Positions 1-5,507 of a stretch of DNA of 6,328 nt are shown here, piece after piece. Every line of letters begins with the position of its first letter. The first letter of the stretch is position 1. The stretch is from NCBI GenBank assembly GCA_024275615.1, contig JAJRYU010000591.1, forward strand, positions 1 to 6,328, in the 5' to 3' direction. Source of the DNA: Planctomycetota bacterium. Lineage in GTDB: Bacteria; Planctomycetota; GCA-002687715; DRQF01. The translations under genes and the position numbers were made by a program. The notes beneath the pieces are model-generated. The model had not been told where the DNA came from. It made no database searches and was given only the letters and a program-made list of their open reading frames with translations.

Positions 1-96
1 CGCGTTCTCGTCAAGAGTGAGAGTGGTCCCGGACAAGCAGCGCTCATTCGTCGGGTGATCGAAAAAATCGCGGACACTTTCTATAGCCCCCGGTGA
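1..96 (+). CDS. C-terminal end of an unidentified protein (5' truncated by window edge)
   Basis: Frame 1 is open from the first base and ends at a TGA at 94-96, giving 31 residues that finish in DTFYSPR. The composition (a basic amphipathic stretch IRRVIEKIAD followed by a short polar tail) and the codon use look like a genuine coding end. The frame has the same orientation as the two secreted-protein genes that follow. No family can be assigned from so short a tail. The 177-bp gap to the next start, which contains an inverted repeat, suggests the downstream pair has its own promoter. Read-through from this gene cannot be excluded, because no convincing terminator follows it. Confidence 0.55.
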   Translation, partial: RVLVKSESGPGQAALIRRVIEKIADTFYSPR

Positions 97-188
97 TCAA
101 TTCAATACGATAGTGCTGGCCGAGGCCGGGCAATTGGCAATTTGTCCAATCTCGTAACTCCGGCTCTTCGGGCTGGTTTAAGGCCTAT

Positions 189-234
189 TGGAACCGAAGT
201 GCTGGCGACGCTTTTGTTTAGAACACCGGTTCCA
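189..234 (+). repeat. Inverted repeat in the leader of the tandem secreted-protein genes
   Basis: TGGAACCG (189-196) is exactly complementary to CGGTTCCA (227-234), an 8-bp stem enclosing 30 nt. Inside the loop a second small hairpin can form: AAGTG at 197-201 with CGCTT at 209-213, including one G-T pair and a 7-nt loop. The structure ends 40 nt before the ATG at 274. No T-run follows, so it is not a simple terminator. It could be an mRNA leader structure or a protein-binding site, and chance is also possible. Confidence 0.35.
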
Positions 235-273
235 GCGCGACAGACAAATTACTTCGAGGAATAGGAGAAGGTC

Positions 274-1194
274 ATGAATGTGAAGACAAAAACCCTCTGT
301 GCCCTGTTGTTGGTAACGGGACTGATTTTGGCGCCTCTCGGGGCACAGGAGAAAATCAAATTTACCAAGAAGGAACTGACTAAGGGATCCAAAGTCACCA
401 TTGCCCGCAACACATCCAACATCATGGCTCAAGCGTTCGAGATGAATGGTCAAACTCAACGCATGAAGACAAGCTCGGTGTCCAAAGACGTAAAAATATT
501 CACCGTTATCGCCGCCAATAGTAAGGGGGTGACGGAGGCTCACGTCGAGTTTAAGACCTTCGAAAACACCAACAAGATGGAAGGCGGAATGGGAGGAATG
601 GGAGGTAACAATGAAGAAACCTCTCTACTGACGGGCAAGACCTATAAACTCAAGATTGCCGGAGGCAATTTGGTCGCCAAGACTAGCGAAGGTGAAGACG
701 TCTCGGCTGATGAACTTGCAGCGTTAAAGAAGGAACTCAAGGGACAGATGGCTGGCGGAGTGTTGTTCGATCCTCATCAGAAAATGGACCAGATCATTGG
801 GCAGCGCGAGGTCGCTGTGGGGGAAGTGATCAAGATCGAGAAGAACCTTGCCAACAAGATTTTCGGTGCTGAAGATTCCGGCAAGAACATCAAGAGCATT
901 ACCATGACCCTCAGGGGCAGAAAAAAGGTTTTTGGTGTCGATTGCGCCGTCTTCGATATCAAGGTCGATATTGATACGTCGGAAATGACCCGTAAGGGTT
1001 TGGACGTGACGACGGATATCTCGGGCGACTACGTTGTTGGCATTGAGAACCTGTGGTCCTATAGCGCTAAGGTTGCCGGTCCGATTAAAGCGTCTGGAGT
1101 TATTGTCAATCCAAATGGGGATATCCCGGTGACCTTGGACGGCAATGTCTCCATGTCTGCCATGTCAGTCATCCAAATGAAAAAGGCCAAATGA
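274..1194 (+). CDS. Secreted protein of unknown function, paralog A of a tandem pair (306 aa)
   Basis: I do not recognise the family and assign no function. The ATG at 274 has a strong Shine-Dalgarno (AGGAG at 263-267, 6-nt spacing). Residues 1-24 form a Sec signal peptide: KTK near the N-terminus, a hydrophobic core, and an A-x-A-like site PLGA before QEK. The mature protein (about 282 aa, Lys-rich, no further membrane segment) is probably periplasmic, surface-exposed or released. It aligns end to end with the next gene. Shared blocks are QEKIKFTKK (25-33), TSLL-GK-YKL (116-126), VS-DELAALK (143-152), LFDPH (164-168), VGE-IK (182-187), VFGV-CAVFD (219-228) and WS near 261. Cys224 is the only cysteine after the signal peptide and is conserved in the paralog. 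A Gly/Met-rich stretch at 103-111 is peculiar to this copy. The alternating hydrophobic pattern suggests mostly beta structure (inference). The 4-bp gap to the next gene implies one operon. Confidence 0.9.
   Translation: MNVKTKTLCALLLVTGLILAPLGAQEKIKFTKKELTKGSKVTIARNTSNIMAQAFEMNGQTQRMKTSSVSKDVKIFTVIAANSKGVTEAHVEFKTFENTNKMEGGMGGMGGNNEETSLLTGKTYKLKIAGGNLVAKTSEGEDVSADELAALKKELKGQMAGGVLFDPHQKMDQIIGQREVAVGEVIKIEKNLANKIFGAEDSGKNIKSITMTLRGRKKVFGVDCAVFDIKVDIDTSEMTRKGLDVTTDISGDYVVGIENLWSYSAKVAGPIKASGVIVNPNGDIPVTLDGNVSMSAMSVIQMKKAK
586..605 (+). repeat. Short 9-bp tandem repeat encoding Gly-Met-Gly units
   Basis: The 9-bp unit GGAATGGGA occurs twice in direct succession (586-594 and 595-603), and GG follows. 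It is in frame and encodes residues 105-111, GMGGMGG, of secreted paralog A. The paralog downstream lacks this stretch and is about two residues shorter here. Because the unit is a multiple of three, slippage would change the loop length without breaking the frame. Confidence 0.6.
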
Positions 1195-1196
1195 AG
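1193..1196 (+). promoter_or_regulatory. Shine-Dalgarno that favours the downstream ATG of paralog B
   Basis: GAAG at 1193-1196 overlaps the TGA stop of paralog A. It lies only 2 nt before the ATG at 1199 but 8 nt before the in-frame ATG at 1205. Normal spacing therefore favours initiation at 1205, which would remove the first two residues (MP) and leave a signal peptide starting MQRER. The site sits inside the end of the upstream gene, so the pair is probably translationally coupled. Confidence 0.4.
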
Positions 1197-1198
1197 AC

Positions 1199-2104
1199 AT
1201 GCCGATGCAAAGAGAAAGAATTCTACTCCTAGTTCTCCTCGCTCTCGGCGCGCCCGCTTGGGGCCAAGAGAAAATCAAGTTTACGAAGAAGCCACTTCCC
1301 AAAGGGGTGATCGTGACCTTGGCGACGACAGTTGATGTGACGATGAAGCAATCTTTTTTGGCCGAAGGAGAGCTTCAAGAGATCAACGTAATCAACAAGA
1401 CCAAAAAAGTCAGCGTAACCACTGTCCTTGGCGTTGGCGACAAAGGTGCCGACGTGATCTTGATCGAATTCAAGACCGACAAGAGCACGAAGAAGATGTC
1501 TGGTCTCATGGAGTCGAAAGATTCGAAGACTTCACTGCTTGAAGGCAAGAAGTACAAGCTGTCCATCAAGGGCACGGAGTTGGTGGCAAGGACAGAGACG
1601 GGAGGGGCAGTCTCAGTGGACGAATTGGCTGCTCTCAAGACCAAGAAGAAGGACCTACTGAAACGTGGCATGCTTTTTGACCCGCACAAGTCCCTAGGAA
1701 AGGCCATTGGCGAAAGAGAAATGACCGTCGGTGAGAGGATCAAGCTGGATCAAGACTTGATTGGTGAGGTTCTAGGACAAGAAGCCGCGAAGCAGGGTAT
1801 CTCCGATTTTGTTCTCACTCTCAAAGGCAAGAAAACGGTCTTCGGTGTTTCTTGTGCCGTCTTTGACGTCAGTATGAAATTGAAGTTTCCCAACTCCAAG
1901 CTGAAGGCGCTTGATGTTGAGGGGACGATTACCGGGGAATGGACCATCGGTATTGACACTATGTGGAGCCATAGCATCAAACTGGGCGGGCCATTGGCTG
2001 GTAAGGGCGAGATTCCGACTCCCCAGGGCCATCTCGCGCTGACGGTTTCTGGAGCGATGGAAATGGCTGGTATGTCTGCCTATCAGGTCCCGAAGACAAG
2101 GTAA
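1199..2104 (+). CDS. Secreted protein of unknown function, paralog B of a tandem pair (301 aa)
   Basis: This is the second copy of the unrecognised family, about 40% identical by eye to its upstream neighbour across the mature region. I give the longest start at 1199. The in-frame ATG at 1205 has better Shine-Dalgarno spacing and may be the real one (299 aa). The signal peptide is RER, then a Leu-rich core, then APAWG before QEK, with cleavage probably near residue 22. Conserved blocks are QEKIKFTKK (23-31), TSLL-GK-YKL (111-121), VS-DELAALK (138-147), LFDPH (159-163), VGE-IK (177-182) and VFGVSCAVFD (214-223). Cys219 is the only cysteine and matches Cys224 of paralog A. The Gly/Met-rich insert of A is replaced by a short charged stretch. 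The gene starts 4 bp after A stops and ends 70 nt before a strong stem-loop terminator, so it closes the operon. The role is unknown. Co-expression and joint export suggest a shared process or a hetero-oligomer (inference). Confidence 0.9.
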   Translation: MPMQRERILLLVLLALGAPAWGQEKIKFTKKPLPKGVIVTLATTVDVTMKQSFLAEGELQEINVINKTKKVSVTTVLGVGDKGADVILIEFKTDKSTKKMSGLMESKDSKTSLLEGKKYKLSIKGTELVARTETGGAVSVDELAALKTKKKDLLKRGMLFDPHKSLGKAIGEREMTVGERIKLDQDLIGEVLGQEAAKQGISDFVLTLKGKKTVFGVSCAVFDVSMKLKFPNSKLKALDVEGTITGEWTIGIDTMWSHSIKLGGPLAGKGEIPTPQGHLALTVSGAMEMAGMSAYQVPKTR

Positions 2105-2173
2105 GTCCTCGCCGCAGATGCAGAGGGTTCGTTGCCATGAACACCGGTGAATTTGCATCGAGGCGGAAGTGAT

Positions 2174-2205
2174 GAAAATGAACGAGAAGTGTCTCGTTCG
2201 TTTTC
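2174..2205. terminator. Bidirectional intrinsic terminator between convergent genes
   Basis: AAAATGAACGAGA (2175-2187) pairs with TCTCGTTCGTTTT (2192-2204) through 13 positions, all Watson-Crick except one T-G, around the 4-nt loop AGTG. G2174-C2205 adds one more pair. The A-tract on one side and the T-tract on the other mean the RNA from either strand forms a hairpin followed by U residues. It lies 70 nt after the stop at 2104 (+) and 35 nt after the stop at 2240 (-). This is the expected place for a shared terminator of convergent operons. Confidence 0.85.
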
Positions 2206-2208
2206 CTT

Positions 2209-2222
2209 GTCATCAAGATGAC
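2209..2222. repeat. Small palindrome beside the bidirectional terminator
   Basis: GTCATC (2209-2214) and GATGAC (2217-2222) are exact inverted copies separated by AA. The 2-nt loop is too tight for all six pairs to form in RNA, so a hairpin would open the inner pairs. It sits between the end of the minus-strand HEAT-cyclophilin gene and the main terminator hairpin. It may add a minor pause element for that transcript or may be chance. Confidence 0.35.
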
Positions 2223-2239
2223 CTCAAAACCCCGTGGCG

Positions 2240-4015
2240 TCATTCCACAACCTTGATGCGCTCGATGAGGTCTCCTTGTTGGATCTCATCGAGGACATCA
2301 AACCCGTCGGTCATCTTGCCGAAGATGGTGTAACGACCATCCAAGTGAGGCGTGGCGCTGTGGCAGATGAACCACTGGCTACCCCCTGTGTCTTGGCCGG
2401 CCAGGGCCATGCCAATTGTGCCTCGTTCGTAAGTGAGGTCGTTGATCTCGCAACGGATGGTGTGTCCTGGGCCTCCCCAACCGTCTCCTCTGGGGCAACC
2501 CGCTTGAGCGACAAAGTCAGGGATGACGCGGTGGAATCGAATGCCGTTGTAAAACCCCTTTCTTGCCAGGTCAATGAAGTTGAGTACAGTGTAAGGCGCT
2601 TTGTCTGGGCGTAGGCTCAAGGTGATCATGCCGCGGTTAGTCTCGATGAACACCTCAATATCTTCGTTGTCACGGATAGCCAGGGCACGTTTGGCTCGGT
2701 TCAAGTCGATTGCCAAGGGCGTCAGTTCTTCTGCTGTCTTTCCCAGTTTCCTCAAGTGGTCTCTTGCCATTCTACGAATGGCGTATTCTGGATCCTTGGT
2801 CAAGACGGTAATGAGGAATTGGATGTCCTCTGGCCCCGCCAACCTGGATGCAAGACTAAGAACACTTTGCTTGGTCTCCGCCTGAGAAGCTGGCATCAAG
2901 GCATAGGCACGTTGATATTGTGTGCGCAGGAATTCCTTGCGGCCCGGGCCGATTTCGCCCTTGGCAAATGAATCCAAGATCAAAGACAGAATGACTTCAT
3001 CTGTCTCCTCGCGAAGAATGGCATCAAGCAGCGTATTCTTGTTCGCTCGTTTGCTGGCGATGAAACCTTCGACGGCGGCTGCGCGCACCCGGCGATCCGC
3101 ATCGCTGAGAAAAACGCTAGCTTTCTCCATGGAGATAGCCTGGGTTTGCAACATCGCCTTGGCGTACCCCGAACGCAAGATGTAGTTCTTGTGGAGTCGC
3201 AACTCAGGCAAAAGGATTGCGAATGAATCAGGCAGAAGCGTGGCCATAGCGGCCATGGCTTTGATGCGAACAACATCGCTGGGATCTTCGGTGGCGACAG
3301 CATAGAGAAGAGTGGTGAGCCCTTGCTGGCCTCGTTTGCCGAATTCGATAGCTGGGATGATGGCGTTGAGTGTCTCAAGGGCGGTGCGGGCGAGATCGGC
3401 GTTGCCGCTCTTAACAGCATCGATTGTTAGCCTTAGACCAAGACGTTTTTCGATTGTGCGCGATTTGCTTTCTTGTTTTTTGGCTTTCTTGCCAGCGACG
3501 ATCCTGGCGGTGGCGCGCAAGCAACGGATACGGAATAGGCGGTTGCCGCGTTTTTGATACTCAATTTCGATGGGATCAACTGTAAGGGGTAATTGCAAGC
3601 GGCCGATGGCTCGCACCATGAGGCCAGCGATTTCGTCGTCGCCGGTATCTTTGAGAGTTTTCAGAAGGGCGGTTTTGTCTGAAACTTCAGCCCCCCGGGA
3701 AAGATAGTAAGCCGCTGCGTCTTGGAGCTTGGGGCTGCTCTTTTCGTTAGCAAGGCAGGCCCATGCTTCGGTTCTGAATGTTCCTTGGATGCTCTTATCC
3801 CCGCGCCATCCATAGAGGAAACGCTCGACGGATCCACTTGGCAACATCGACTTGAGTGCGGTGATGTCTTTTTGTCCATCGACGTTGGCCCAACGCCAAC
3901 GGGCCATGGGGACTATGCGTGCCTCAACTCTGGCCATCTTCTCGGCTGCTCCTTCTTGGGCGGAGATGGGTTGAGATCCGAGGAAGAGCATGAAGACGGC
4001 GAAAAAGTATCTCAT
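2240..4015 (-). CDS. Exported HEAT-repeat protein with C-terminal cyclophilin-type peptidyl-prolyl cis-trans isomerase domain
   Basis: This 591-aa protein should catalyse cis-trans isomerisation of Xaa-Pro bonds outside the cytoplasm. Residues 1-19 are a signal peptide (hydrophobic core RYFFAVFMLFLG, then QPISA before Q20). Residues about 85-440 are a helical solenoid with HEAT-like helices, for example DRRVRAAAVEGFIASKRA near 307 and DPEYAIRRMARDHLRKLGK near 408, suited to protein binding. Residues about 452-590 are the cyclophilin domain. FHRVIPDFVAQAG (494-506) carries the equivalents of human CypA Arg55 (R496), Phe60 (F501) and Gln63 (Q504). GSQWFI (545-550) carries the Phe113 equivalent (F549). 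CypA Trp121 is His557 and His126 is Tyr562, substitutions seen in many bacterial cyclophilins; the first predicts weak cyclosporin binding. The catalytic Arg is intact, so activity is expected. The start overlaps the phosphomutase stop by 4 bp (ATGA), with AAGGAG at 4032-4027 inside that gene as the ribosome site, so translation is coupled. Confidence 0.93.
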   Translation of the reverse strand: MRYFFAVFMLFLGSQPISAQEGAAEKMARVEARIVPMARWRWANVDGQKDITALKSMLPSGSVERFLYGWRGDKSIQGTFRTEAWACLANEKSSPKLQDAAAYYLSRGAEVSDKTALLKTLKDTGDDEIAGLMVRAIGRLQLPLTVDPIEIEYQKRGNRLFRIRCLRATARIVAGKKAKKQESKSRTIEKRLGLRLTIDAVKSGNADLARTALETLNAIIPAIEFGKRGQQGLTTLLYAVATEDPSDVVRIKAMAAMATLLPDSFAILLPELRLHKNYILRSGYAKAMLQTQAISMEKASVFLSDADRRVRAAAVEGFIASKRANKNTLLDAILREETDEVILSLILDSFAKGEIGPGRKEFLRTQYQRAYALMPASQAETKQSVLSLASRLAGPEDIQFLITVLTKDPEYAIRRMARDHLRKLGKTAEELTPLAIDLNRAKRALAIRDNEDIEVFIETNRGMITLSLRPDKAPYTVLNFIDLARKGFYNGIRFHRVIPDFVAQAGCPRGDGWGGPGHTIRCEINDLTYERGTIGMALAGQDTGGSQWFICHSATPHLDGRYTIFGKMTDGFDVLDEIQQGDLIERIKVVE

Positions 4016-5394
4016 GAGGAACGAATCTCCTTCAGGTTGGTCAGGTCGATAAAGTCATAGGCCCCTAGCTTGGCCAAAAAATCATCTTCAATGGCAAGTA
4101 GAGCTTCTTGTGAACGGGCCTCGAAGCGAAGGGTGAGATTGGCCGTGGTGTTGCTGGCACGAACGAGCCCCCAGCCTGAGTCGTAAACAACACGCGCGCC
4201 ATCCATGGTGATGACTTCATTTTCTTTCGAGAACGTCGCGGTTAGATCTTCTACAACTCGGAACTTTTTGTCTTCAGGAACGGCAGCTTTGATTTCGGCG
4301 GTACTGAATGTCTTCGGGAAATCATCGAAGAGGGCTGAGCAGCTGCTGTTTTTCTTGGCCATGAGTTCAAGGACTTTGAGCGCACAATAAAGTGGATCGT
4401 CGATCAAGAAATATTCGCGCCCATAAACGATGTGTCCCGATAATTCGCCACCGATAATGGCATCCATTTGTTTCATGTCTGCCTTGAGGATGGAATGTCC
4501 TGTTCGTCCCATGATAGGATCCCCGCCATGTTTCTTGACATCCTCAAAAAGATAGTCGGAGCATTTGACGTCAAAACGAACCTTGCCACCGGGGTGACGT
4601 TCCAGAAGGTCCCTAGCAAAAAGAGCCAAGAGCCAATCGGCGCTGACTTTGAGGCCATTGTTGTCAATGACACCCAAACGATCGCCGTCGCCATCGAATC
4701 CAAAACCGACCGCCGCTTGGTCATGGACGACCTTGGCCATCAAGTCCGCCATATACTTTGGCACCTCTGGATCAGGTAAGTGATTGGGGAAAGTGCCGTC
4801 GGGTTCGATGTAGAGCCCTTTGACGTTGTGCCCGGCCCGCGCAAGCACTTCCATGACCAAAGGGCCTGAGACACCGTTGCCGGTATCAACAACCACATTC
4901 GAAGGTGCGTCGAACTGGAATTTGGCCAAGAGCTGATCTTTGTAGTCTTCAAGCACCTCCAAGGGCTGATGCGTCCCTGAGCCAGACTCAAAATCTCCTT
5001 CTTCAATCATCGCCCGTAGCTCTTGGATCGCGTCGCCATAGATTGCGAGTGTACCTTCGCAAATTTTGATGCCATTGTAGTCGACGGGGTTGTGGGAACC
5101 GGTGATCATCAGGCCACCATCCATCTTGTGCTTGATGATGGCGTAATAGAGGACAGGAGTGGGTACGATTCCAGCGTCGAAGACGTCCACGCCGCTGGCC
5201 ATCAGCCCATCAGCCAAGATCGTGGCGAAGCCGGGTGACGATTCTCGGACGTCGCGCCCAAGAGCGACCTTTTTCTTGCCGTTTCTGATGAGCCTGGTCC
5301 CGAACGCTCGGCCGACAAGGCGTACGGTTTCTTGGTCCAGATCCTGGCCCACAAGGCCGCGGATGTCGTATTCCCTGAAAATCTCGGGGTTCAT
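4012..5394 (-). CDS. manB: Phosphomannomutase/phosphoglucomutase (AlgC/ManB family)
   Basis: This 460-aa cytoplasmic enzyme of the alpha-D-phosphohexomutase superfamily interconverts hexose 6-phosphates and 1-phosphates, feeding GDP-mannose or UDP-glucose synthesis for surface polysaccharides. Length matches Pseudomonas AlgC (about 463 aa), and the N-terminus IFREYDIRG is typical. All four signatures are present in order. TGSHNP (98-103) contains the phosphoserine Ser100, DGDGDR (234-239) is the Mg2+ loop, GELSGH (316-321) is the sugar-specificity loop, and RASNTT (412-417) in the C-terminal domain binds phosphate. The GELSGH type favours a dual mannose/glucose enzyme over a phosphoglucosamine mutase, although substrate preference cannot be settled by reading. 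The usual Lys of the KTGHS segment is Arg (GRTGHS, 296-301), a conservative change. The ATG at 5394 has AAAGGA at 5410-5405, 10 nt upstream. A promoter lies at 5486-5459. The gene is first in a two-gene operon with the HEAT-cyclophilin, which it overlaps by 4 bp. Confidence 0.95.
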   Translation of the reverse strand: MNPEIFREYDIRGLVGQDLDQETVRLVGRAFGTRLIRNGKKKVALGRDVRESSPGFATILADGLMASGVDVFDAGIVPTPVLYYAIIKHKMDGGLMITGSHNPVDYNGIKICEGTLAIYGDAIQELRAMIEEGDFESGSGTHQPLEVLEDYKDQLLAKFQFDAPSNVVVDTGNGVSGPLVMEVLARAGHNVKGLYIEPDGTFPNHLPDPEVPKYMADLMAKVVHDQAAVGFGFDGDGDRLGVIDNNGLKVSADWLLALFARDLLERHPGGKVRFDVKCSDYLFEDVKKHGGDPIMGRTGHSILKADMKQMDAIIGGELSGHIVYGREYFLIDDPLYCALKVLELMAKKNSSCSALFDDFPKTFSTAEIKAAVPEDKKFRVVEDLTATFSKENEVITMDGARVVYDSGWGLVRASNTTANLTLRFEARSQEALLAIEDDFLAKLGAYDFIDLTNLKEIRSS

Positions 5395-5458
5395 CGTGTG
5401 AAAGTCCTTTGTTCTGAGAGCTAACTGCTGTCGGAATCAGAGCATCCCTGTGTCCATC

Positions 5459-5486
5459 ATGATAGAATCCCGCCCCACGTTGTCAC
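5459..5486 (-). promoter_or_regulatory. Sigma70-like promoter for the phosphomutase/HEAT-cyclophilin operon
   Basis: Read on the minus strand, GTGACA (5486-5481) matches the -35 consensus TTGACA at 5 of 6 bases. After a 16-bp spacer, TATCAT (5464-5459) matches TATAAT at 5 of 6. The predicted transcription start near 5452 gives a leader of about 58 nt before the ATG at 5394. The -35 element lies inside the palindrome at 5474-5491, so a protein bound there would block this promoter. The consensus is the proteobacterial one; the host phylum may differ. Confidence 0.5.
5460..5468 (+). promoter_or_regulatory. Possible extended -10 element for the nucleoside transporter gene
   Basis: TGATAGAAT is an extended -10: TGN followed by TAGAAT, 5 of 6 to TATAAT. 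There is no good -35 hexamer at 16-18 bp upstream, which is tolerated for extended -10 promoters. It overlaps the -10 of the opposing phosphomutase promoter by two bases, so the two would compete for polymerase. Transcription would start near 5475, placing the palindrome hairpin at the extreme 5' end of the transporter mRNA. Confidence 0.3.
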
Positions 5487-5491
5487 GTGGG
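5474..5491. promoter_or_regulatory. Perfect 7-bp palindrome in the divergent promoter region (operator or leader hairpin)
   Basis: CCCACGT (5474-5480) and ACGTGGG (5485-5491) are exact inverted copies with a 4-nt centre TGTC. It covers the -35 hexamer of the minus-strand promoter and ends 2 nt before the transporter Shine-Dalgarno. It is a plausible dyad for a dimeric repressor acting on the divergent genes. As RNA on the plus strand it is a stable hairpin next to the ribosome site. No T-run follows on the plus strand, so it is not an intrinsic terminator there. Confidence 0.5.
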
Positions 5492-5493
5492 TG

Positions 5494-5500
5494 AAAGGGA
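5494..5500 (+). promoter_or_regulatory. Shine-Dalgarno fixing the transporter start
   Basis: AAAGGGA at 5494-5500 stands 7 nt before the ATG at 5508. This supports 5508 as the start, so the signal-peptide-like N-terminus is translated. The next in-frame ATG (codon 64) would cut into the first membrane segment. Confidence 0.6.
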
Positions 5501-5507
5501 ATTGCTG

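Noticed and set aside
133..150. ATTGG...CCAAT inverted repeat
   Set aside because: A 5-bp stem with an 8-nt loop in AT-rich sequence is expected by chance.
160..176. GC-rich stem (CCGGCTC with GGGCTGG) followed by TTT, as a terminator for the upstream partial gene
   Set aside because: The stem needs two G-T pairs, the loop is 3 nt and only three T residues follow, so it is too weak to call.
97..273. Promoter for the secreted-protein pair
   Set aside because: Several weak hexamers (TACGAT near 106, TTGTCC near 142, TTGGAA near 188) exist, but none pairs with a good partner at 16-18 bp. A promoter is likely here but cannot be placed.
2234..2614. 126-codon plus-strand open frame
   Set aside because: It lies antisense to the conserved cyclophilin domain, lacks a good ribosome site, and is explained as a shadow of that gene.
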